DNA of 64,000 bases from Marasmius tenuissimus (lineage: Eukaryota > Basidiomycota > Agaricomycetes > Agaricales > Marasmiaceae): NCBI GenBank assembly GCA_029532415.1, contig JAQOTA010000050.1:744001-808000 (forward strand). Direction: 5' to 3'. The notes under the pieces are model-generated. The model searched no databases. It had not been told where the DNA came from and worked only from the letters and a program-made list of their open reading frames with translations. Positions 10,481-21,572 of the stretch are shown piece after piece (position 1 is the first letter of the stretch; each line of letters starts with the position of its first letter). A program made the position numbers and the translations under genes.

Positions 10481-12577
10481 AGTGTGGGGATAACATCAAC
10501 ATAGAGAGTGATGAGTTGAAGTCCCATTTTCCTAACTTTTCTACATACCGTGACTTACATACCCCTCCGAATGGCGGATCCAGGATCGTACCAAACATCA
10601 AAGTTTTCTGTGCACTCGCGTTGATTTATTGTCAAATAACTTCGTAGAGGCGCCCTTTCGCATCGTCCCATTCTCAATAAACCTGATCGTCGCGGGTGTC
10701 CTGAATTGTGAGGATTGGGTCGGAGATATTGTAGAGCCTCTTAGGCAAGCATGTTCGTCATCACTGTCAGGGAGCCCGGAAACCAAGGGAAAGTCAGTCA
10801 AATACGTCGCGATCGACAAGTTATATGAAGCTCAATACCGTACCTATATATGGCCGCAGTGAGACTCGTCCTTCGTGATAGTTTTGGAACTTGAGCCTCG
10901 CTCACGGAATCTATCGTGTGGCAACCTCCAGCAAGGATGGGGAGAACTTGACCATGCCTTGTTTCCTTGTCCATCGGTTCCCCTTCGGATCCTCTGACAG
11001 GTCTATCAGGGGTCTCGCTGATGATTATTGGGTATGCATGAATAGGGACAACCCTCAATCAACAGATTACCAAAAGCGAACATATCAATATCTTCCTCAA
11101 ACTCCATCCAGGTGGTGATGAGTGCAGTTATATGGCTGGTTTCAAATTTGCCGCAATCATGACTGTTGCGACATCTGATTTTGGCCGATTCCCTGTTGTT
11201 GCCATGAGGGGGCTCGTGTTCGAATCTGTACGTTCATGATCCACTGTCGACCCCAGATGAGCCAACTGCCAGTTCAAGACGATCGTTGAGAGCAAAACCT
11301 CGGCCGAGCTTGCAGATGTCTCTGAGGAGTAGAAGATCTGAAAGATCCGGGCCCGTTCGATGTCCAAACCATTCATTGCAGCTATCGACGACTTCAGGGA
11401 GTTTTACGAATCTGAAGAGGGTCTGAGGTGCGAATGGGTTGGTGTTCTACATATCAACCGATGTACACCATCTCCCTCTGGTAGTGTAGTGGTAAGGGAC
11501 ACCTTCTAGCAGCACGTGTTTAGAAGGTCGTGTGATAACGGTACCGTTGTTCAAGGCCGTGATCGCGATAATGTTGGTTATGAAGATGGTCCTAGTGCCA
11601 TTTAGGCACAGTAAAAACCTTTGGATGTCTGGGGTTGTGTAGGGGGCGGTACCCCGGATGTCTCACTAGCTGAGTACACCGATACTGACAGCGAACAACA
11701 AACTTGAAGTAACAAAGCTCAACCCATTCCCGACCTTATAGTTTGATGTATGGAAGAGAGGAATTCTCCATTTGACGGTGACCCATCTGCCACAGACATA
11801 ACTCTGTTCCCATGGATATTCAATGTTGAGCTGAGCCACCATCACCACTTCAGGACCGTCTCTCTTATGACCAACAGAATCCGAACTGTCGAAGCTTGGC
11901 CTCATTGTACCGGTAAGGCAAATTTTGGATTGATCAACCGCATCATGATACAAAATGAGTTCCATATCTGGCTTTAACCACACGCAAATCGTGATGCAAT
12001 GTCAGTAGGGAAGTGAGGTCTACTGTCTGGTAGTGGCGATAGGGTGTTTCATACTTGAATGTTTATTCCTAGGCACCGAAAGATGGTCCACGCGCGGTCA
12101 TGGCGCACAATCGGCGATAGCTCAGTGCTCCCAATGGACTCCGCTAAAATCTGTCAGTGGTCGCATCATTTGGGGTCTCGATTGATCGTTCAAGCTTCAG
12201 GGTGGCTCTAATGGGGATGTATTTTGCCCTCACTTCCTTGCCCGCGCTGTGGAGCACGCGGGAGATGACTGATCAAATACTAGAAGCTCACCACAGAAAG
12301 CCCCAATTTTGGGACATCTATCACTTTGTGAGTGGTCAGTGTGCCTGGGTCCTGGGCTACTAGATAGGATGTCCCATATACATACTGTACTGAATTAGAA
12401 GGATATAGATTTCAATCTGAGATAGGTTCTCTTGGGCGTCTCCTATTCTTAATGCAGAATTGTCTATCCTGGACGTAGTAGCGGTCATTGTATGGACTAC
12501 TGGAAGATAAAAGGATGGCACCACTGTGAACACAGATTAAAAAATCAGACCCTTAAACCCTCCATACTCTCCCAAGC
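10481..12577. other. spacer between genes A and B, decayed sequence
   Basis: The first ~150 bp are the 3' flank of gene A and resemble the 3' flank of gene B (17429-17580), with shared CATAGAG, TTTTC and CTTACATAC blocks, so the duplication extended past the stop codons. The rest has only short frames (for example 10629-10862 and 12157-12363) with no family resemblance and no convincing splice chain. I see no functional gene. Confidence 0.4.
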
Positions 12578-13128
12578 ATGGCCTCAGAAGAGGAGATTGC
12601 ACAACACGCTGTGGAGCCTTACGCCTCTGTTGGGAACTCCATTATTCGTCCAATTGCCACGTTCTTGGTATGCTCCTCATCACTACTGTGCAGTTTCGCC
12701 TTCTCATGAAAAGTTAACCCCTTGTGTTGATAGTCAATGTTCTTGTTGTATGGTAAGCAGGAACTCATACTAATATCCACGTGAGGGCCGTTGAACACTC
12801 ATATGAGTACCCTAACAGGGATGTATGTCATCATATATGGGCTGTCTATGGACATTCTCTGGCGACGCCGTGAATCACCCGCCTCGAAAGCATACGCAAG
12901 ATGGATCACTGCTCTTTTTGTAATGACTACCATCTGCACGGCTGCCATCGCTTGGAGCTACATAGATGAAACCCTCGTTCTTTTCAAGGCTGTTAAGACA
13001 CAAGATTATATTCCTTTCTTACATAGGCTCTCAGCCAAAGTTTCACGTTTTAAACTCACTGCACAAATGTACGTGATTTACCCTTGACTCCCACATATGG
13101 GCATAATGACTGAGGGTCCCCTAAATAG

Positions 13129-13650
13129 TATTGAGCCAGCATAGTTAAATGCACAGTGAGATGAAACTAAAACGTCACATATTGACTATAAGAGAATTCT
13201 TGTGTTCTTGCAGATGCTTGCTAGAGGTGATAATCAAGTAGATTTGTCCTAAAGCTTTGAGACGCAAAGTCTCCAGCTTTTATACAAGGGTCCTGGTCTA
13301 TCTACAAGTCATAGAACATAGGTAAGTGAGAATATAGCATATGGTACATATTGCATATCAGTAAGCATAAGTGCTCGAAGAGCAGAGTGAGTAAGTAGGC
13401 ACAGTCATACTAGCTTTCTATCTAAGTAATCTAGAGAGAAAGCTCAGTCAGCTTTGAACACTATTGGGTGCAAAGCTGAACCTTGTTATAAATCATAGAG
13501 ATAAGGTGTGAGTACTAACTACAGAGTCCGTCTGAGTAAGTACAGGATCTTTCATACGAGTGCAAGTGTCATAGTGAAAGAGTCTATAAATAATAGACGC
13601 GTAAACAACACGTCAATAAAGTGTATCACATGATAACCACATGTTCAACA
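13129..13650 (-). mobile_element. solo Copia-type LTR (522 bp), family L
   Basis: Read on the minus strand it runs TGTTGAACATGTGG...GGCTCAATA. The 5-bp target duplication AATAG is present at 13124-13128 and 13651-13655. It is nearly the same as the LTRs at 4180-4704 and 39511-40008. It sits in intron 3 of gene B, so splicing could in principle remove it. Confidence 0.85.
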
Positions 13651-14196
13651 AATAGTGGCATGATTGAGCTTTCTGGCGACATCATAAGGTTAGTCCCACT
13701 ATCTTGTATTTTCCCTCCAATCTCTCCACTTAACTGGTCCACTACTCTAGCTTTATTTTTGATTACTTGATGGTATACTATCCAACCAAGATCAGAAACA
13801 CAGAATAGAGGATCTTATGCCTCTACCAGGTTCACCGCTGCTATGTCATCTGGGGCTACCACAAGTGGTTTCTCTATCCTTTTGCCTTCATTGTGGTCAC
13901 TATAAACAGTGAGTCACTGGCACGGATCCATAATGCCTACAATCCTCAACTTTCCTTGTCACTTCTTGCCAGCAATAAGCTTGGTGGTCACGGCAGTCAA
14001 AACCTCGGCCTATTATCACCATGATGGAGCACCATATCAAAAGTTAAGTAGCATAATACAGATGCTCGTGGCAATTTCCACCGGATACACTTTGTTGTTG
14101 ACATTGTTGACGGGTTTGTTCAACCATTTCTGGATGGAGAGTCAACCATCTGATTAGCCACAATCTGCAGCTGGTCATATCTGGTGGATGGTTCAT

Positions 14197-16866
14197 CAGG
14201 AAAACCGTCCAATACTAATTACAAAAATTCTGGCTAATTTTCTATAAGATTTATAAAAGGGAAGGTAAGTGAAATAATTCAGCAAATCTGGTCCCAGGAC
14301 CGGCGCTTATGCAACATCTTGTTCCCTGAGCAGAACTTCCCTGAAATTTTTCCTAGCTTTCAAGCAGGTTTTTAGTAATTTGCAGCATTGTAAGAACTCA
14401 ATTTGCACTCACGCAAAGCCTACAGGCTGCGAGTATGATTGCGTGTGCCTAGTCATGGTTACCATCTAACTGCACCCAACTATCGTGCTACTAGATACCT
14501 TCACATCTCACCCGAGTGGACAAGTCCTTCTAGTATTGACTCTGCAGTCAAAAGAATGAAGGGTATGCTGAACTCATAGCCAACATACCTTATAACTGGA
14601 ATTATAAAACCCTGTTGGACTCCGTGTTCACTTCGCACCCCAATCCCGATGGGACCAGGCCAAAATACACTCGGAGTGAGCCAGGCTAAGGTCGCCGCAA
14701 GACCTCCGGATGTGCTTCAATTAAACTACCACGTGAGCACTGATCGGAAAGTGCCGTACAATATAACATGGCAACGAAGGGCCCGGGTCGCTCGTTCCTT
14801 CCTTGTCCTTTGACCCCCATCGCTCACTCACCGACTGGACCTCCCCCTCAACTTAAAGTATGGAGTTTCATACTATCCATGGACAGTAGTTTGGATGTTT
14901 TAGGTGCATTGTGGCTTTGAATTTTGCTTGCTCTTGCTTTTCTTGGGCTCTACTAGCTTTCATTTGTGTTTACCTCATGTAGTCATATACTATCAACTAA
15001 AGGCCAATACCCAAACACCCGCTTCTCATTTGCACGGGTGATGATCATTGAACTCGTACTTCACCGAGGTAGGCCTACATGTTCTCACATCTATTCTTCC
15101 TGTCACTGGGGGCATTTTTCTGTCAAGTAGGACATGTCGTGGTGGTGTCAAGTAGGACATGATGGTATCTGGTCTTTTGCGGGACCACCGTGACCGAGAA
15201 CAAAGGATGGATTATATTTTCTTTGTCTGTTTATTTCTATTATGAATCGTGATTCCTGGACTGCCGCTCCGGATTGTTGCTTCCCAAACCAGACTACGGG
15301 CCGCACAAAGATAAAACAGATTTGATCCCGGCATCAATGCCATTAGGGGAGTTCAAAGCTCTGTTTCCGCCCTTTTTCCTGCTGCTTTCCCGTCTACTCT
15401 GGCCAAGATCATCATGTATTTGTCTCTCAGAGTGTATCCTCCAACCTTTAAGACTCTTTATTATGAAAATAATACATATTGGAGTGCAAATGAACAGTGA
15501 ATTTACTGTTTGCTTGCTGTTTCGTGCCCTGTTCTCATGTTATTTGTGAGTAAAACTGCGAAAGCGGATGGGAAAGCAGACCTGAAAGCGGTGGGGAAGT
15601 GAGCATGTCAGAGAGTTTGGAACTCCCCTATTGACAATTGGGTTGTTTACCGGTCTCGACTCTTCTGTAAGCCTATCCAACAAGGGAGGCACTGTTGTGG
15701 GAGGCCTTGTGGATAGTGTATTTTACAGACGTGTCAAAACTCCACATCTGGTCTGATGAGACACTTGCTTGTCTGAGTCTGTGGCCACTGGCACTTGAAT
15801 AATGCCCTCTGGCGAGAGCGTGGTATGTCCCTTTTTTGAGTTTCTTAGTATCCGCTACATCACAGTAGTGTTCAAGGCCTATCCCTGGGTTGAATTGGAG
15901 CTTCTCCCGGTCAGAGTGCTTTTGCTCTGAGCAATTGTCTTCAACCTACTATGGCTAGCCTCTGAGCTAAGTATTGGCTTCAGTCAGGTAATTCACATAA
16001 CAAACTCTCCCTCGCCGGCATGCTGCTCATTCAATTCCCACATTCTACACTTAAGAGTCAAGTCCACTGGAATACAGCAGCCAAGTTGACACGTTCAAAA
16101 CACCTAGAACCTCCTATAATTCACCAAGCTGCAACAAAATACCACTATTGGTTGATTCAGTACTGAAACATTATTATCAAGGAGAGAAGCATGTCTGACT
16201 GGCTTTCGGGCGGCACTGCAGCGGTGGAACTTGATCCCAGCACGGCGATGCAAGCCTGACAATCACATAGCCAATTCAGTATATGATCCTTTGTTGCTCC
16301 AATGTGCCGTTTGATGAGAAACTCAGTTTCCAGAGTGAGAATTGCCCTGATACCGGATGAAAGACACAACATTCATTTTTTGTTTATGGTCACAGTGGTC
16401 CTGTAGAAGACCATATGCTGTCATGCCCTACTTGACACCACCACGACATGTCCTACTTGACAGAAAAATGCCCCCAGTGTGTGCTCACCGGTCCTTCCTC
16501 GAAACATGTTTCATTGAATAGAAAAGGACAAATACACTGGTACTGTTGATGGAGACTTCGGGGCTGATTGTGTAGCTGCTTATGTAGAATGTGTATCTCA
16601 ACTAGCTAGAAAGAATGTGTACAGGCACTGAATGCCCACTACTAAATCCGATTGTCACTCTCACTGATATTGAGAAATCCTAATGAAAATCGGAGAAACC
16701 TACCATAAAGATGTCCTAATTGCCTCTAAGATTGTCGAAATTATCAAAATTGAATTTTGGACTGCTCAATTTTGATAATTTTGAGAATTCGGGATGGCGG
16801 GGAAATTATCAGAATTTCTCCGAGTTTTCAGTAATTAGCGCAAATTACCTGTGGACCGTTTTCCTG
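14197..16866. mobile_element. hAT-like TIR element (2.67 kb) in an exon of gene B
   Basis: The left end CAGGAAAACCGTCCA is mirrored at the right end (reverse complement CAGGAAAACGGTCCA). The flanks TGGTTCAT (14189-14196) and ATGTTCAT (16867-16874) fit a decayed 8-bp target duplication, as made by hAT transposases. Removing the element and one flank copy joins the gene B frame: WWMVH continues into QVGQITGSSVYT, aligning with REVGKVAGSRVHT of gene A. No transposase was seen. It carries a nested CACTA-like element. Family assignment rests on TIR and TSD only. Confidence 0.55.
15104..16479. mobile_element. CACTA-like non-autonomous element (1.38 kb)
   Basis: The termini are CACTGGGGGCATTTTTCTGT and its inverse, with a 3-bp duplication TGT on both sides. 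Sub-terminal copies of TGTCAAGTAGGACATG occur twice at the left (about 15121-15160) and inverted twice at the right (about 16421-16460). CACTR termini, a 3-bp TSD and sub-terminal repeats together point to the CACTA/EnSpm group. Only short frames without family resemblance lie inside. Confidence 0.6.
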
Positions 16867-17428
16867 ATGTTCATCAAGTGGGACAGATTACCGGAAGTAG
16901 TGTCTACACACAATACAAGATAATTGTTGCAACAGTGTATGCCCCTCATGGGTTTGCATCTCATCTTTTTGACTCTTTGTTGACTAGACAATTGACGTCC
17001 TAGCCTCGAATCCAGACTTCTTTTCTTGACGACACAAGTCATTGTTGTTGTTTTGTTGCTCGTAATAGATCCTGAGCATTGCGGCCTGGTCCCTTTTGAC
17101 TTCAGTGTCATCTCCACTCAAATGGCGGTCAGTAATTACCCTCCAATTCAGTCATTGAACTTAGCTAAAGCACCCAAGACTCCAGGGTATTGCTCAAACT
17201 CTCATTGTCATACGAATTGCGTATGGACAAGCTGTGGAGAGTGTCCAGCAAATGGTCTCGACACTGCAGTTTGCACAGGGGGGAAATAGTAATTCTCAAC
17301 ATTGCTCCACAGTCACCCGTGGTACCAATGACCGTTGACCATCTTTGGCGGGAGCTGAGGTGTGAGGTACAGTGGGGAGATTTGAGGTGGACAAACCACC
17401 CTTGAATGCAGCTAGAAATGTGGTGTAA

Positions 17429-17880
17429 GGCGCGGAGATAGCCCTGACATAGAGGTTGATTTCGGAGTGATTGAAATTCAGTTTTCTGCCCCTTCTTTCT
17501 TACTTACATACCATCCTGGCCAGTTCAGAGCTATACCAAATTTCAAACTGTACCATATACTCGCTATAATCCAATGTTGAATCCTTCACTCCCTTTGCGG
17601 GGCTGGCATAGGTCTGTGTCAAATTGTCAATGCCTGTTTGCCATGAACCACTAGAGCATATTCATTTCAATCAAGGATCAATGGCCGGATACCCTTCAAG
17701 TTCAAATTCCGTACCGCTACTCGCATAAGCATTGATGGATGCACGACTTGCATATCATCCTGACTCCCATTCCCAGTAAACTGCTGTGTGCCAATTCAGC
17801 CTTTATCATTCTCAACTGTAAAATCGATTAAGTAATAGCCTGATATCTATGAAAATTCTCTTCTCAATAGTTCAGAGCAC
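17429..17880. other. 3' flank of gene B, no gene seen
   Basis: The first ~150 bp match the 3' flank of gene A in order and spacing. The remainder shows no open frame of note and no repeat recognised elsewhere in the window. Confidence 0.35.
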
Positions 17881-18345
17881 CCAAGGAGTTTGAGTTGGTA
17901 GGACCCATCACCACCCTCGAATGAGGTCTCACAATAAAGATCCTCTTATTGTCCGAGAGTAGTCGCTGGTGAGAAAAATCAATCAGCTCTCGCCCAAATA
18001 AATACTCTGGAGTAACATAACCAAGACTACCAGTACAGAATAGCAAGTCTCCCTAACTTAGAGAACTCCAAAGCAAGACCCTCGCCGGATACGCCTTTTC
18101 AACCTCGGCAATCGTCTGATTACATGTGATGGAACTAATCCAAGGAGCCCTTCTCGAATGTATCCCACCCCGCGATGTCAAATATAGCATACACATACAT
18201 GAAGTAATTGGGACGCTGCACTCGATTTCTGTGTAGACTGGTAGATTGGATGGCAACTCCCCGTTCATTTGTGGTGATTGTAGGCGAGGAAGCCACTGAA
18301 CATCTCAAAAGTCGTACTTTTTGACCGCAATGTCTCCACAACAAT
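17881..18345 (-). pseudogene. decayed fourth copy of the secreted HD (cyanamide hydratase-like) gene
   Basis: Minus-strand frames read DIAGWDTFEKGSLD and CNQTIAEVEKAYP. These correspond to DVIGWDVFGKGFLD and HNQTIAEIEKAYP of the intact gene at 48392-49275, but they lie in different frames, so at least one frameshift separates them. Upstream, a SVASSPTITTNERG stretch followed by IQSTSL matches the FLAHDH...IQSTTL region. The nucleotide match around 18080-18120 (GCCGGATACGCCTT, GCAATCGTCTG) is obvious. The 3' flank (TAGGACCCATCA near 17908) also matches the intact copy's 3' side. The N-terminal half with the HD motif is missing. Non-functional. Confidence 0.75.
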
Positions 18346-19283
18346 AACCTCTAGAGTTTACAGGCGGGCACAAATTTGGAGTGTATGACTGAGCTACAGA
18401 ATCTAACTGTAGTATCAGTGAGATCAAGAGGCTCTGTGTATCTCCACTGGAGGTGAACTTCCCTCATAAATCTTTTACAGAGCATTCGTTCTTGTAGCGT
18501 GAAATCACAGTTAGATGGTGGTGTAGTTGGAGGCTGTCATTGCGTTATCGAGTTGATCTTTACTAGTTTAAATAACTTGGACGTTCCTGTACTGGGGATC
18601 GCGAGCTCAAAATCTTGAGTTCAGCTGCCCTGGTGGTAGTGGCCCCGTGAGTACTCAGGCTGAAGAGGGCGATGTTTTGATGAAGCGACTGTGATGAGAG
18701 CATCGGCGATGACATCAATGGTGATGATGATGTCAATGGAAGCGTGATGTTAATCACTCCCAGGAAACAATGAAAAGGAGGGTGATGGGGGACAATGGCA
18801 GCAGTGGATGACTTCCCGTAAGAGCTGGCAAATAATGGTAATGTGCAATCCCGGTTCTGAGAGCATGCGCTTAGTCAGCAATCATTTGGCGGGAGGCGCG
18901 CCTGATGTGCGGCTAATCCGAGCCCTCACTTTTGACTTTGGACAGGAATGTGTATAGAATGCAGAATGTAGCAGAAGGCTATTCAAACATGTAGTACAAA
19001 GTAATTTCTATAACTAGATGTTGTTTTCGTAAGTTTCCTCATCGTGTGTCATTCATAATACTCGGCGGTGCTGTCCACACTATATCCATCAGACAGGCTC
19101 CCGCACTCTGCTTCTTTGTCTCCCACCCCCACTTTGATGCCCCTTGTCGCCCTCGTATCTGAGCCACTGGTGGCTCCCTGAAGGACTTCCGCTCCCTCAG
19201 ACATGACTCTCGCATGATTGAACCGTATAATTGCCCTCCTCAACTCCTCATACTTCTCCTGGTGGCTCCCACGTTGACTTCTC
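18346..19283. other. spacer, no gene seen
   Basis: Only short frames on both strands. One minus-strand frame (19049-19303) runs into the LTR and has no family resemblance. No further HD-gene or seven-helix fragments were recognised. Confidence 0.35.
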
Positions 19284-19789
19284 TGATGAGCCAGCATAGT
19301 CAAACTGCACAGTGGGTTAAAACATCCTAAACCTCACCTTGAGTTAGATAGCTTGTAGAGCTAGTAGTTAGAGTGCTTTGAGATGCTTGAGAGGTGATAA
19401 TCGAGTAGATTGTCCTAAGGCTTAAGGCCTTGGAATACCAGCTTTTATACACAAGTTTCAGTACATGTAAGAGTCATCACCATCATATAAAACTACTACT
19501 AGAAGTAGGTATTTAGCCGTATAGTCATAATACTAATGAGTGTGTCTGCAGTCCCATTGGCCTGCTTAGCTACTAAAGTCTGTTGTGCCTCGCACTAAGG
19601 ACTATGAGCATCATACTTGATGCAAGTACTACATAGAAAGTATCTACAGTGTTATTTGTGAAGCAATAGCTACGTAGATACTTCTTGCATGAGAATGCAA
19701 GTGTTCATAGAGGCATAGCTCTATAAATAGTGTGTGATGCGTAAACAATACAACAACAATGTATCACATGATTTTCATCCCGTTCAACA
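19284..19789 (-). repeat. 3' LTR of Copia element 1 (506 bp)
   Basis: Minus strand: starts TGTTGAACGGG and ends GCTGGCTCATCA (TG...CA). Internal blocks such as CAGCTTTTATAC and GAGGTGATAATC are shared with the family L solo LTRs. The element-side edge is marked by the adjacent polypurine tract. Confidence 0.8.
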
Positions 19790-19826
19790 CTCCCCCTCAC
19801 TAAGTTCGTCATGCATAGATCGAACT

Positions 19827-21358
19827 AGTGGAAGGTTAAACCTAAAGCTTGTCTAAACTTTTCAAACTTGGGTTGTGCAAGATTCTCCGTAAGAAGATCT
19901 GCAGGTTGATCCGCTGTCGGAGCATAAAAAATTTTAACCTTTTGACCTGTAACTGCCTCCCTGATGAAATGATAACGAACATCAATATGTTTTGTTCGCT
20001 TCTCAGTGACTTCATTGCTACTGAGAAATATTGCGCCTTGGTTATCACTAACACAAGGTATCAATTTCACTGAGTAACCAAGTTCGTTAAGCAATGATTT
20101 CATCCATGAAATCTGACATGTACAATCAGACAAAGCCATATACTCGGCTTCAGTGGATGATAATGCAACCGTCTTTTATTTCTGGGAAGCCCATGAGACT
20201 GGTGCATCAGCAAGCTTGACAAGATATCCTGTCTGCGATTTTCGGTCATCCATATCAGTTGCCCAATCAGAATCAGCAAAAGCAATAAGCCCTTGGTCTG
20301 ATTTGCCATTGTAAACAAGTTCATATGACTTCATGTCATTCAGATACTTGACAATGTGCAATGCCTTCTGTAGGTGTTCCTTTGTAGGATTTGCACCATA
20401 CTGAGACATTTTGATTACAGCAAAAGATAGGTCTGGTCGCGTCCCAAGCGCCAGATAAAGTAACAACCCGATAACAGATTGGAATCGTTGTCTGGTCTGG
20501 GTAACAACCGGACCATTGTATTTGGCTGGGTTGTAGCCACTAGGTAATGGCGTATATGCCGTCCTGGCATTCAGAAGTCTGAATTTGCAAATGATCTTTC
20601 CCAGGTAGTCCCATTGATCAAGTATGATCCGGCGATTCTTCCAGTCACGAACAATTCGCATCCTCAGGAATTCTTCAGGCTCACCAAGGTCTCGACATTC
20701 CCAGATCTTCATGAATTCGCCTTTTAATCATTTGATTTGGGCGCGATCATTTCCCATGAATAAAGCATCATTAACATAAACAATAGCAATTATGACTTTG
20801 CCATTTTTGTTGAAGACATATACGCCAGCATCAGATAGGCATCTTTTGATTCCCAATCGCTTCATGGATTCAGTACACTGTTGCCACCAAGCTCGTGAGG
20901 CCTGTTTTAATCTGTATAATGCTTTGCGTAACCTCCAAACCTTGCTGGAGTCCGTAACGAAGCCTTTGGGTTGTTCCATGTATATCTCCTCATCTAAAGC
21001 ACCATAAAGGAACGCCGTCTTGATGTCCAACGCTGAGATATCCCAATCTTCAAGCGCTGCTAGTGCTAGTAGAAATTGTACAGTTTCATAACGTACGACT
21101 GGAGAAAACAACTCGTTATAATCTATCCCTTCTTCTTGCGAATATCCTTTCACAACAACTCTGGCTTTTAATCTGCCATTCAATTTAACATCGAATACCC
21201 AACGTGATTTAATTGCCTTACGGTCTTTTGGCAATGTTACAACATCATAGACATGTCTGTCATTGAGCAATTGTAATTCCAGTTTGCAGGCTGCTTCCTA
21301 TTTCGGGATTTCATCCTTCGGGCATGTCTGAATCTTTTTATAAGTCCATTCACAAATG
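19827..21358 (-). pseudogene. Copia pol remnant: reverse transcriptase and RNase H
   Basis: On the minus strand the frame enters at the truncated edge with EIPK, then a stop, then KAIKSRWVFDVK, KGYSQEEGIDYNELFSPVVR and ALYRLKQASRAWWQQC. The catalytic box reads YVNDALF instead of the usual YVDD. A frameshift follows near 20720. The next frame carries GLLLYLALGTRPDLSFA and FADSDWATDMDDRKSQTGYL, a stop codon at about 20173, and then ALSSTEAEYMALSDC, DNQGAIFL and KHIDVRYHFIRE of the RNase H domain. At least one frameshift, two stops and a changed RT active-site residue make it dead. Confidence 0.85.
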
Positions 21359-21365
21359 TCGTCTA

Positions 21366-21530
21366 AGTTACTCTATAGTAAATACCATATAAGGACGACA
21401 ATGAAAATTGTACATACAATCAAAAGTAGGAATGATAAATGGAACAATAGTCCCACATAAAATGATGACGGGAAGTATGAACCGGGACTTCAGATATACT
21501 GGGATCTAGTTATAGTCCACGGATTCAACA
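21366..21530 (-). repeat. 3' LTR of Copia element 2, truncated
   Basis: Aligned with 26876-27044: TGTTGAATC, AAGTCCCGGTTCATACTTCC, TTGTACATA and CTTATATGGTA are shared in order. It lacks the remainder of the LTR and instead joins Copia element 1 near 21360, so no target duplication can be seen on this side. Confidence 0.75.
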
Positions 21531-21572
21531 CACCCCCTCGCTAAGTGCAGCTGAAAAGCGCATCTGAGCGAA

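Larger units (their letters stand above)
12578..17428 (+). pseudogene. seven-helix membrane protein gene B (DUF6534-like), split by insertions
   Basis: This is the best preserved of the three paralogues. Exons seen: 12578-12667 (30 codons), 12734-12752 (19 nt), 12819-13068, 13751-13772 (FDYLM), 13830-13908 (HRCYVIWGYHKW), 13973-14113, and 14171 onward (WWMVH). A solo LTR (13129-13650) lies in intron 3, and a hAT-like element (14197-16866) interrupts the exon after WWMVH. Coding similarity to A resumes at about 16867. After a decayed patch it reaches the exon ending at QMA (about 17126) and then GIAQTLIVIRIAYGQAVES, with a frame ending PPLNAARNVV and stop TAA at 17428. The region 16930-17080 has lost its frame. 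Predicted protein type: multi-pass membrane protein of unknown function. Confidence 0.7.
19284..21358 (-). mobile_element. truncated Copia retrotransposon 1
   Basis: The minus-strand element keeps its 3' LTR (19284-19789), a polypurine tract next to it (minus strand GTGAGGGGGAG, 19790-19800), RNase H and most of the reverse transcriptase. It stops at about 21358, where sequence belonging to the 3' LTR of Copia element 2 begins. Gag, protease, integrase and the 5' LTR are missing. The LTR shares TGTTGAAC and CTATGCTGGCTCA ends with the solo LTR family L, so these solo LTRs probably come from relatives of this element. Confidence 0.85.

Noticed and set aside
11470..11565. Possible tRNA (A-box-like TAGTGTAGTGG and an 8-bp hairpin ACCTTCTA/TAGAAGGT)
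   Set aside because: No acceptable B box, T arm or acceptor stem; the hairpin loop is not an anticodon loop.
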